From the NCBI RefSeq assembly GCF_030687495.1, contig NZ_CP117435.1:806001-870000 (forward strand): DNA of 64,000 bases, in the 5' to 3' direction. The stretch is from Pseudomonas sp. FP453 (lineage in GTDB: Bacteria > Pseudomonadota > Gammaproteobacteria > Pseudomonadales > Pseudomonadaceae). Shown here piece by piece: positions 10,901-17,809 of this stretch (position 1 is the stretch's first letter; every line of letters begins with the position of its first letter). Made by a program: the position numbers and the translations under genes. The notes under the pieces are model-generated. The model was not told the origin of the DNA. It ran no database searches and saw nothing but the letters and a program-made list of their open reading frames with translations.

Positions 10901-11686
10901 GTGCTTATCGAGTCCCGACGTCGCGCTTACTTGACCGCCATGCAGGTGGTCAACTGGCTGCCCCGCACCGAACTGCCGTTTGCCGCACCCTCGCGGCCCG
11001 AGTTGTTGCAGGTGCCTGAGCCTTATGAGGCGTTCGAGTCGTCGGGCGAGGAAGCCGCCGCGCCGGTGGCCGTGATCAAGCCTGACGCGCCGGTACGCCC
11101 TGTTGTAGAGCGCGCCAAGGTCGAAGTGCCGCGCCCGTCGCCGGTGACCAAGGCGGCCAAGATCGCCGAAGAGGTTGCCCCGGTGGCCAAGGCGCCGGTG
11201 GTGCCGCCACCGCGTTTTGCCCTGCAATTGCTGCGGGCCGGGCGCTGCCTGCTGCTGGTGGAGTTGCCCACCGGCGAACGTTTCCAGACCCGCGACCCGG
11301 CCTACATGTTGCTCAAGGACATGCTGCGCGCCGCCGGCCTGCCCGACAGCCCGCAGATCGTCGGCGACCCGGTGCGCTGGCCGTTGCTGGTGCGCGGCAA
11401 CATGGACCAGGGCCCGGACGCCGCGCGGGATTTTGTGCAAGGTTTTGTGTCTGCGCGTTTGGAAGATGAACCCTGCGTGTGCCTGTGGCTGATCGGCCTG
11501 CCCGCCGTGCGTTTTGCCGGCGAAGCCAATGCCGAAGCCTGGTACCGCGAGCTGCAGGTCGAAGGCCTGGGCTTGGTATGGGCCCTGCCGGGCCTGGAAT
11601 TATTAATGGAAGAGCCACAGCGTAAGGCTGATGTCTGGCAAGCCATGCGCCGGCTGATGGCGCGCTGGAAAACAACCGATGAGTGA
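10901..11686 (+). CDS. Probable DNA polymerase III psi subunit (HolD-like)
   Basis: A 261-aa protein starting at GTG 10901. The N-terminal segment RRRAYLTAMQVVNWLPRTEL is followed by a proline/alanine/lysine-rich linker (about residues 55-105) and a C-terminal alpha/beta domain with phrases such as LLRAGRCLLLVELP and DPAYMLLKDMLRAAGLP. It overlaps rimI by 8 nt. In E. coli holD is directly upstream of rimI, and a Pseudomonas protein of this organisation was identified biochemically as psi. Automatic pipelines often call it 'energy transducer TonB' because of the proline-rich linker; there is no N-terminal membrane anchor to support that. The assignment rests mainly on synteny. Confidence 0.65.
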   Translation: MLIESRRRAYLTAMQVVNWLPRTELPFAAPSRPELLQVPEPYEAFESSGEEAAAPVAVIKPDAPVRPVVERAKVEVPRPSPVTKAAKIAEEVAPVAKAPVVPPPRFALQLLRAGRCLLLVELPTGERFQTRDPAYMLLKDMLRAAGLPDSPQIVGDPVRWPLLVRGNMDQGPDAARDFVQGFVSARLEDEPCVCLWLIGLPAVRFAGEANAEAWYRELQVEGLGLVWALPGLELLMEEPQRKADVWQAMRRLMARWKTTDE

Positions 11687-12131
11687 GGCTTTAACCTTCC
11701 GCCCGATGACCGAGGCCGACCTCGACGCCGTGCTGAAAATCGAATACGCGGCGTTCAGCCACCCCTGGACCCGTGGGATTTTTCTCGACGGGCTGGGCAA
11801 GTACCAGATCTGGCTGATGTTCGAAGGTGAGCAGCAGGTGGGGCATGGTGTGGTGCAGATCATCCTCGATGAGGCGCATTTGCTGAACATCACCGTCAAG
11901 CCGGAAAACCAGGGGCGTGGGCTCGGGTTGGCGTTGTTGGAGCACCTGATGTCCAGGGCGTATGCGGCCAGTGCGCGGGAGTGCTTTCTGGAAGTGCGTG
12001 ACAGCAATACTGGCGCGTTCCGCTTGTATGAGCGCTATGGCTTCAACGAGATTGGCCGCCGCCGCGATTACTACCCCGCCGTGGGTGGCCGTGAAGACGC
12101 GGTCGTGATGGCCTGCACCCTGGTCGACTAA
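11679..12131 (+). CDS. rimI: RimI, ribosomal protein S18 alanine N-acetyltransferase
   Basis: A 150-aa GNAT acetyltransferase. The acetyl-CoA loop is visible near residues 72-82 (KPENQGRGLGLALLE), followed by the N-terminal substrate-side helix and the family phrase FLEVRDSNTGAFRLYERYGF. RimI acetylates the N-terminal alanine of ribosomal protein S18. The ATG at 11679 lies inside the end of the HolD-like gene, so the two are translationally coupled, as in E. coli holD-rimI. The length is normal for the family. A REP doublet follows the stop codon. Confidence 0.93.
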   Translation: MSEALTFRPMTEADLDAVLKIEYAAFSHPWTRGIFLDGLGKYQIWLMFEGEQQVGHGVVQIILDEAHLLNITVKPENQGRGLGLALLEHLMSRAYAASARECFLEVRDSNTGAFRLYERYGFNEIGRRRDYYPAVGGREDAVVMACTLVD

Positions 12132-12141
12132 ACGATGACCC

Positions 12142-12232
12142 CTGTGGGAGCTGGCTTGCCTGCGATAGCATCAACTCGGTGTGACAGAAAAACCGAGTCG
12201 CCTGCATCGCAGGCAAGCCAGCTCCCACACAA
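12142..12232. repeat. REP doublet (REPIN) after rimI
   Basis: The arms GTGGGAGCTGGCTTGCCTGCGAT (read in two parts, 12144-12165) and the inverse ATCGCAGGCAAGCCAGCTCC (12206-12225) enclose a 40-bp loop. The loop itself holds a small inner palindrome (ACTCGGT / ACCGAGT). The element lies between convergent genes. Confidence 0.85.
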
Positions 12233-12261
12233 GCCAGCTTCACAATAAGTTGTGCAGTGTG

Positions 12262-12564
12262 TCAGCGGTTGCCGTCCACTGGATCAAGATCAGCCAATTC
12301 GGCCTCATCCAACCCATTCCCGCCGCCAATCTCATCTTCATCGACAATGCTCAGGTCATAATCCGCCGCGTCATCGTCCCCTTCCTCCAGCGCATCCCGC
12401 GCCCCGCTCTCTGGGGTCAGCGCTTCCGGGGTCAATTCATCACCGCGCTGCGCACTCGGTGTCTCCTTGTCAAAATCCAGCTCGCGCATCGAGCCCATGC
12501 GGTCTTCATTGTCATCAATGGGTTCCGGCTGTGTAGCGCCGTAGGGACGTCGTGATTCAGTCAT
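12262..12564 (-). CDS. Conserved acidic small protein, function unknown
   Basis: A 100-aa, very acidic protein with no membrane segment and no cysteine. It starts MTESRRPYGATQPEP, and the C-terminal half is packed with Asp and Glu (EEGDDDAADYD, VDEDEIGGGN). The ATG at 12564 is preferred over upstream in-frame starts because GAGG is well placed ahead of it. Proteins like this in pseudomonads are often labelled 'serine kinase/phosphatase', but no kinase or phosphatase motif is visible and that name is not supported. It is likely intrinsically disordered. It stands alone, convergent with rimI. Confidence 0.7.
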   Translation of the reverse strand: MTESRRPYGATQPEPIDDNEDRMGSMRELDFDKETPSAQRGDELTPEALTPESGARDALEEGDDDAADYDLSIVDEDEIGGGNGLDEAELADLDPVDGNR

Positions 12565-12703
12565 GGCCAATCCTCATACTGTGGGGCTTATAGTGTGTGG
12601 ACACGCATCGCGCCCCAAAGATTCAAGCTAATTCGCGCCAAGCGTGACCTGGACGAAGGGATGTCAGTCACAAACCTGCGCATCATTCCTGAGGCTTTCC
12701 CTG

Positions 12704-13348
12704 ATGAACGAACTACAAGACCTGCTTGATAACAACGAACGCTGGGCGGATGCGATCAAACAGGAAGATCCCGAATTCTTCGCCAAGCTGGCCCGCCAGC
12801 AAACCCCCGAGTACCTGTGGATCGGCTGTTCCGACGCCCGCGTACCGGCCAACGAGATCGTCGGCATGCTGCCGGGCGACCTGTTCGTGCACCGCAACGT
12901 GGCCAACGTGGTGCTGCACACCGACTTGAACTGCCTGTCGGTCATCCAGTACGCGGTGGACGTGCTCAAGGTCAAACACATCCTCGTCACCGGCCACTAT
13001 GGCTGCGGCGGTGTGCGCGCCTCGATGCAGGATCGCCAGTTCGGCCTGATCGACGGCTGGCTGCGTACCATCCGTGACCTCTACTACGAAAACCGTGACG
13101 TGCTGGCGCAGTTGCCGACCGAAGAAGAGCGCGTCGACCGTATGTGCGAGTTGAACGTGATTCAACAGGTGGCGAACGTCGGTCACACCAGCATTGTGCA
13201 AAACGCCTGGCACCGTGGGCAGAGCCTGTCGATCCATGGCTGCATCTATGGCATCAAGGATGGCCGCTGGAAGAGCTTGAACACCACGATCAGTGGCTTT
13301 GAGCAGTTGCCGCCGCAATACCGTCTGCGTCCGCTGGGCGAAGCCTAA
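12704..13348 (+). CDS. can: Beta-class carbonic anhydrase
   Basis: A 214-aa beta-carbonic anhydrase that interconverts CO2 and bicarbonate in the cytoplasm. The zinc ligands are visible: C42 and D44 in GCSDAR, then H98 and C101 in TGHYGCGG. The Asp-Arg dyad (D44/R46) is intact. The ATG at 12704 has GAGG about 10 nt upstream and gives the usual length; a 20-residue in-frame extension lacks family resemblance. The gene ends overlapping the convergent SET-domain gene by 4 nt. Confidence 0.93.
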   Translation: MNELQDLLDNNERWADAIKQEDPEFFAKLARQQTPEYLWIGCSDARVPANEIVGMLPGDLFVHRNVANVVLHTDLNCLSVIQYAVDVLKVKHILVTGHYGCGGVRASMQDRQFGLIDGWLRTIRDLYYENRDVLAQLPTEEERVDRMCELNVIQQVANVGHTSIVQNAWHRGQSLSIHGCIYGIKDGRWKSLNTTISGFEQLPPQYRLRPLGEA

Positions 13349-13866
13349 GGCTGTTTGCGCTCGCGCCACTTGGCCATGAACGCCTGGCCTTCGGCGTTCA
13401 GCGGCTCGTTGCGGCCGGTAATCCAGCCGCGGCAATTGAGCTCGCCGCATTGGCAGGCAAATTGTCGGTACAGCATCTCTTCAGTGTTGGCGTAATCAAT
13501 GGTCAACGGGGCGCCAGCGTGGATTTCATGCAGGGTCCAGACTTCCAGGTAATGCAGGTCGAGAAATACATTCGGCTTGCATGAATGGGCGAACAGCCCG
13601 CAAAACCAACAGTCGTACAGGTGGATGCGGGGCGACAGTTGCAGCGTGTGAAGGCGTCGCTCACTCAGGGCATACCCGGAGATATTGGCGATGCACACGC
13701 GGCTGTCAAACGTGACCCGCGTCTTGATCGCGCTGCTCACGCCATCAGCGGCGTGCACCACTTCAAAATGTTGTGTGGAAGGGTAGCCCTTGCCGAGTTG
13801 GGGCTTGAATGGGTAAAGGCAGTCACTTGCAGCCGTTTTAGCCTTATCCATGGCCTGAGTTTTCAT
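13345..13866 (-). CDS. SET-domain protein (putative protein-lysine methyltransferase)
   Basis: A 173-aa protein whose C-terminal half carries SET-domain landmarks. AHSCKPN stands in the position of the NHSxxPN motif, followed by LTIDYANTEE (the xxLTxDY motif) and a post-SET cysteine cluster CQCGELNCRG that normally binds zinc. Such enzymes transfer methyl from S-adenosylmethionine to lysine. The Asn-to-Ala change in the first motif is a departure from the consensus. The ATG at 13866 is chosen because AAGGAGAG sits just ahead of it; the open frame extends further upstream without a site. It is monocistronic. The substrate is unknown. Confidence 0.75.
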   Translation of the reverse strand: MKTQAMDKAKTAASDCLYPFKPQLGKGYPSTQHFEVVHAADGVSSAIKTRVTFDSRVCIANISGYALSERRLHTLQLSPRIHLYDCWFCGLFAHSCKPNVFLDLHYLEVWTLHEIHAGAPLTIDYANTEEMLYRQFACQCGELNCRGWITGRNEPLNAEGQAFMAKWRERKQP

Positions 13867-13961
13867 AACTCTCCTTGGTTTGGCTGCATGGACCTGCGGG
13901 TGGTGGCTGACTACCAGTCTTGCAGCGGATGGGCGCGGCTCAAGACTCACTGAAGTTGGAT

Positions 13962-14004
13962 CCGATTGCTACTGTCAACTCTGACAGTAGCAATCGGTTT
14001 TTTG
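13962..14004 (+). terminator. Strong hairpin with T-run on the plus strand
   Basis: A 16-bp perfect stem (CCGATTGCTACTGTCA and its complement) has a 4-nt loop and is followed by six T on the plus strand. Both flanking genes are on the minus strand. Read in their direction the hairpin has A-residues before it and no T-run after it, so it would terminate a plus-strand transcript, not the upstream gene at 14012-15181. Confidence 0.7.
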
Positions 14005-14011
14005 GTGCGGA

Positions 14012-15181
14012 CTACAGCGCTGGAGCACTGGCAGAGGGCGCTGGGGCGGGGACCTTGAGCTGCTTGAGTTGAGCCTTGATCGCCGGCGTGGCGCACAGGG
14101 CGTTGGCTTTTTCTGCGGAAAACTCGCGCACCGAGGTGTAGAACAATTCACACGTCTGCTCCTTGCGCGTGACCTGCCAGGTGTTCATGCAGGCTTTTAG
14201 CAGCACATTCGGGTCGCTCGCCGGCTTCTGCCCCATCCCGGCCTGCCAGCAGGCGGCGCTTAAATCCTGGCCCATGACCTTCAATCCGACCTCGTCGGCC
14301 TTCTGTTCGTTGCCCTCATAAGTTGCGGGATCGGCGGCATACCAGATGTAACTCGGGTGGTTGGCGCCCAGTACTGACACGGTCTTGCCGGCAACCGGGC
14401 TGATTTGCGCCAGGCCCAGTACGCCCACGGTCTGCCCGTACTGCTGCTTGACCCAATTGCGCACCGGCGCGCCGAACGCCACCATCGGCAGCGAGCCTTT
14501 GGGGTGAAGGCTCAGTTCTTCGACCATGCGTGTCTGATAGTCGGTGAAGTAGCTGTAGACATTCTGCAGGTCCGCGCCCGCGCTGGCGGGTGCGGCGATG
14601 GGCGCAATATCGATGATGGTCTGGTAGGCCGGGGTTTCGGTGGCCGGGATACCGTTGTCGGTGAGCAGCGCGGCCCAGCGGTCGGTGGTTTTCGATTCCA
14701 GGTAATCCTGGGCCTGGGTCAGCGAATAATCCGGCGGGAAGTGCAGCAACTCGACGCTCTTGCGGTTTTCCAGAGCCATCCCCAGTGGCAGGAACAAGTA
14801 CCAGTTGTAGGCCCACTTGCCGTCACGGTTGAGCCGGCTGGCGCCTTGGTAAGCCAGGTCGGCGGTGGCGAGCAAGGCCGTCAGGGGCTGGCCGTAACTG
14901 TCGGGCACGCCGGTGAAGGTCGCGGCAACCTGCCCGTCGTGGGTCTTCACGCTGACTTTGGCGCGGCTGTAGCCATCCCGTTGCAGGCTCTGGGTCAGAT
15001 AATGCTCGGCCGTCTGCTCCAGCGACCAGGGCCGAAAGCAGATCACGTTGCAGTTATTGGGGAAGGCGAACAACTGGGTGACACGTTGCGTGCTGCCCAG
15101 TGGTACTTCGACGTCAGCCTGCACGAGCGCACTGGCCATCAGTGCGGCCAGGGTGAAGGACAACCCGGTCGGTTTATACAT
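14012..15181 (-). CDS. Exported protein of unknown function
   Basis: A 389-aa protein with a Sec signal peptide (KPTGLSFTLAALMASALVQA, cleavage near residue 22), so probably periplasmic or outer-membrane associated. It has six cysteines that could form disulfides and a low-complexity Pro/Ala/Ser tail (KVPAPAPSASAPAL). No catalytic motif is recognised. The mature N-terminus VEVPLGSTQRVTQLFAFPNN and the repeated Tyr/Trp-rich phrases do not match a family known to me. It is transcribed alone; the gene upstream on the same strand starts about 100 bp away. Confidence 0.75.
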   Translation of the reverse strand: MYKPTGLSFTLAALMASALVQADVEVPLGSTQRVTQLFAFPNNCNVICFRPWSLEQTAEHYLTQSLQRDGYSRAKVSVKTHDGQVAATFTGVPDSYGQPLTALLATADLAYQGASRLNRDGKWAYNWYLFLPLGMALENRKSVELLHFPPDYSLTQAQDYLESKTTDRWAALLTDNGIPATETPAYQTIIDIAPIAAPASAGADLQNVYSYFTDYQTRMVEELSLHPKGSLPMVAFGAPVRNWVKQQYGQTVGVLGLAQISPVAGKTVSVLGANHPSYIWYAADPATYEGNEQKADEVGLKVMGQDLSAACWQAGMGQKPASDPNVLLKACMNTWQVTRKEQTCELFYTSVREFSAEKANALCATPAIKAQLKQLKVPAPAPSASAPAL

Positions 15182-15282
15182 AGTTGATTCCTAGTCAGCG
15201 AAAGCCCACCTCCACACAGTAGCGGCTGACCAGGCATCACGCGTGTCAAATCGCCGGGCGTGTCGCTATTGGATAAGAAAAC

Positions 15283-16986
15283 CTACCCCTCGAACTGCAA
15301 GGCATTGCTCAGGTCACCCATGGGCTTCTGGCCACGGGCGATCATCGCGTCATCGCGCTGCTTGAGGCCGTCGAGGGTTTCCAGTTGGAACACGCGGGTG
15401 ATCAAGCGCAGGATCGACGCCGTGTCGTACACCGTGTGGTCCACCGTGCCCTTGCGCGCAAACGGCGACACCACCAGCGCCGGAATCCGCGTACCAGGGC
15501 CCCAGCGGTCGCCCTTGGGCGGCGCGACGTGGTCCCACCAGCCGCCGTTTTCATCGACGGTGACCACCACCACCATGTTTTTCCACTGCGGGCTTTCCTG
15601 CAGCACCTTCAAGGCGCGGGCGATATGGCGGTCACCCGAGGCCACGTCGGCGTAACCGGCGTGCATGTTCAGGTTGCCCTGGGGCTTGTAGAAGGTGACC
15701 GCAGGCAACTTGCCGGCCTGGGCATCGGCGAAGAACTTATTGGTGCTCGACTCATCGCCCAAACCGCCATCACGCAGGCGCTTGTCCCGCTCGGCACGGT
15801 TCTGCGGCCCCTGCTTTTTGAAATAGTTGAACGGCTGATGGTGATACTGGAAGTTCGGAATCTTCGGGATACCGCCCGAGTCCTTGAACTGGTCCAGCGT
15901 CGCTTGCCAGGCGCCGGCGTACCAGGCCCAGTCGATGTTCTTCTTCGACAGCTTGTCGCCGATATGCTCGTGGGTTTGTGGCACCAGTACGTTGGGCAGG
16001 TCGGGTTTGGAGTAATCCGGGTTTTCCGGGTCGCGGATCCAGGTCGGCCAGTAGGGCGGCGCCAGGGTGTTCACACCAAAACCGTCCGGGGTCAGCGCGC
16101 TGGGGCCGAACTGCGGCGCGCCGGTCATCGCGCTGGCCGGGGACTTGTCCAGGGGTTTCAGGCGCGTGTCGCTCGGGTCATCGCTTTGCAGCGTGGCAAT
16201 CTGCGCCTTGGCCACGGACTGCGCGGCATTCGGATAAAACGGCGCGGTGGCGCTGATCAGGTACTGGTGGTTAAGGAACGAGCCACCAAAGGCGCCCTGG
16301 AAGAAGTTGTCGCAGAGCACAAACTCCTTGGCCACGTCCCACAGGCGCAGGGAATAACGGCTCTGGGCGTAATAACCCATCACCAGGCCACCGGAATCGC
16401 CCCACGCGACAAAGTTATCGTTCTTGCCGCCGTTGATCTGCATCTGGTTCTGATAGAACACGTGCCACAGGTCGCGGGTGACCAGGCTCAGAGGCAGGTC
16501 CTCGGCGTTCGGGCCCTTGAGGGCGAACGGCGCGTTGGGCAGGTTTTGCTGGTATTGCACTTCGCTGGGATACGTCACCCCGTCCACGCTCTGCGGGCCG
16601 ACTTGCAACACACCGCCCCAGGCCGGGGGCAGGGTGGTCAGCAGGCTGCCGTCGCGGTCGCGCTGCTGGGCGTCGGCTGGGCTGAGGGCCGACAGCGGTT
16701 TCTCCACGCCGGGGAAGTCCGCAAACAGGTTGTTGAAGCTGCGGTTCTCGGCATAGATCACCACCACGGTTTTCACCTGGTCGTGCAGGGCCTTGTCCAG
16801 CTCCTGGGGCGTAAGCGGGCGCGCCACCGGTTTGCTGCCCGGTGCTTCATTCGTGTTGCCGCAAGCACTCAAGGTCGCCCCGACCCCCAGCACCGCAGCG
16901 CCTCCCAGGAAGCGCCGGCGGCTGCTGTCTACTGGCGGTTGGGCGGCGGAATCGGCGGAAGGGCGGTCTGCGTGCTCATCGGTCAT
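15283..16986 (-). CDS. Tat-exported phosphoesterase (phospholipase C / acid phosphatase family)
   Basis: A protein of about 567 aa of the PF04185 phosphoesterase family, which contains phospholipases C and AcpA-type acid phosphatases. Near the N-terminus a twin-arginine signal SRRRFLGGAAVLGVGATLSA ends in a cysteine, so a Tat-exported lipoprotein or periplasmic enzyme is likely. Family landmarks are VVIYAENRSFNNLFADFPG near the start of the catalytic domain and VVVTVDENGGWWDHV towards the C-terminus (metal-binding Asp/Glu/His). The ATG at 16986 begins 20 codons before the RR motif; an upstream in-frame extension is unlikely. Phospholipase versus phosphatase activity cannot be decided from sequence. 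Confidence 0.85.
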   Translation of the reverse strand: MTDEHADRPSADSAAQPPVDSSRRRFLGGAAVLGVGATLSACGNTNEAPGSKPVARPLTPQELDKALHDQVKTVVVIYAENRSFNNLFADFPGVEKPLSALSPADAQQRDRDGSLLTTLPPAWGGVLQVGPQSVDGVTYPSEVQYQQNLPNAPFALKGPNAEDLPLSLVTRDLWHVFYQNQMQINGGKNDNFVAWGDSGGLVMGYYAQSRYSLRLWDVAKEFVLCDNFFQGAFGGSFLNHQYLISATAPFYPNAAQSVAKAQIATLQSDDPSDTRLKPLDKSPASAMTGAPQFGPSALTPDGFGVNTLAPPYWPTWIRDPENPDYSKPDLPNVLVPQTHEHIGDKLSKKNIDWAWYAGAWQATLDQFKDSGGIPKIPNFQYHHQPFNYFKKQGPQNRAERDKRLRDGGLGDESSTNKFFADAQAGKLPAVTFYKPQGNLNMHAGYADVASGDRHIARALKVLQESPQWKNMVVVVTVDENGGWWDHVAPPKGDRWGPGTRIPALVVSPFARKGTVDHTVYDTASILRLITRVFQLETLDGLKQRDDAMIARGQKPMGDLSNALQFEG

Positions 16987-17140
16987 TGCGGGGAGTCCCT
17001 GGCGAGATGTTGCAAGATATTTCGCAGGACGGTAGCAATGCAATGTGACGGAACGAAGACAGGGGGTGATGAGCGGAACGTGTCACCCTGCAACCTGCGC
17101 TGCTAGACTGGCCCGATAATGGATGTCACTGAGGTGAACC

Positions 17141-17431
17141 GTGAAACCGTCAATTGCCCTTGATCTACAACGAGCAGCCGTCAGAGAGGTGGTTGGCCGT
17201 TTTCGTATTTCAAATCCAAGAGTATTTGGGTCTGTTCTGCTGGGTACAGACGAAGAGGGTAGCGATCTTGACCTATTGGTCGACGCCCCGCCGGGAACGA
17301 CTCTTTTTGACCTTGGTGGACTTCAGGTCGAGCTTGAAGATCTGTTGGGGGTCAATGTGGACTTATTGACGCCTGCCGACTTGCCTTCGAAATTTCGCGC
17401 GAAAGTGTTGGCTGAGGCACAACCGGTATGA
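17141..17431 (+). CDS. MNT-domain nucleotidyltransferase (antitoxin of an MNT/HEPN pair)
   Basis: A 96-aa minimal nucleotidyltransferase. The active-site pattern FGSVLLGTDEEGSDLDLLVD (GS...SDxDL) is intact around residues 29-48. It starts at GTG 17141 with GAGG spaced 8 nt upstream. It overlaps the HEPN gene by 4 nt (ATGA). In characterised MntA/HepT pairs the MNT enzyme AMPylates a tyrosine of the HEPN RNase and neutralises it. The base composition is visibly less GC-rich than the neighbours, suggesting acquisition. Confidence 0.87.
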   Translation: MKPSIALDLQRAAVREVVGRFRISNPRVFGSVLLGTDEEGSDLDLLVDAPPGTTLFDLGGLQVELEDLLGVNVDLLTPADLPSKFRAKVLAEAQPV

Positions 17432-17772
17432 CAGCGAGTCGCCTTGGAGATTATCTGGATCACATCAGGCAGGCGGCCAGTGATGCGATCAGCTTTGTTG
17501 AAGGCTTGAGCAAAGAAGAGTTTCAGGAAGATAGGCGTACTCAACAAGCGGTAGTCATGAGCCTGATCATCATTGGCGAGGCATCAACCAAGATCATGGA
17601 CCAGAACCCGGATTTCACTGCGGCTCATGCTCAGATCCCTTGGCGTAGCATGCGAGGAATGCGCAACCGAATTGCCCACGGCTACTTCGATATCAACCTT
17701 GATGTGGTTTGGGACACCATTCAGAGCGCATTACCCGATTTACTGAAGCTTCTTCCTATGGTTTCTGAGTGA
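17428..17772 (+). CDS. HEPN-domain RNase toxin, HepT/DUF86 family
   Basis: A 114-aa all-helical HEPN protein (DUF86, HepT-like). The RNase motif Rx4-6H is seen as RNRIAHGYF near residues 82-90, with a Tyr two residues after the His, the position modified by MntA-type antitoxins. IIIGEASTKI near residue 47 is another family hallmark. It is translationally coupled to the MNT gene. Together they form a type II/VII toxin-antitoxin module that may act against phage or in plasmid or island stabilisation. Confidence 0.87.
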   Translation: MTASRLGDYLDHIRQAASDAISFVEGLSKEEFQEDRRTQQAVVMSLIIIGEASTKIMDQNPDFTAAHAQIPWRSMRGMRNRIAHGYFDINLDVVWDTIQSALPDLLKLLPMVSE

Positions 17773-17801
17773 CTGCACCTGTTGCAACAACAGGTGCGGT
17801 C
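17771..17801. terminator. Hairpin between convergent hepT-like and atoE-like genes
   Basis: A 10-bp perfect stem GCACCTGTTG / CAACAGGTGC with a 3-nt loop starts right at the HEPN stop codon. No T-run follows on either strand, so it is a weak terminator or mRNA-end hairpin. It lies between two convergent genes. Confidence 0.45.
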
Positions 17802-17809
17802 AGCTGCGA

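Noticed and set aside
15385..17106. 573-aa plus-strand open frame
   Set aside because: It is antisense to the phosphoesterase gene, which has a Tat signal and family motifs.
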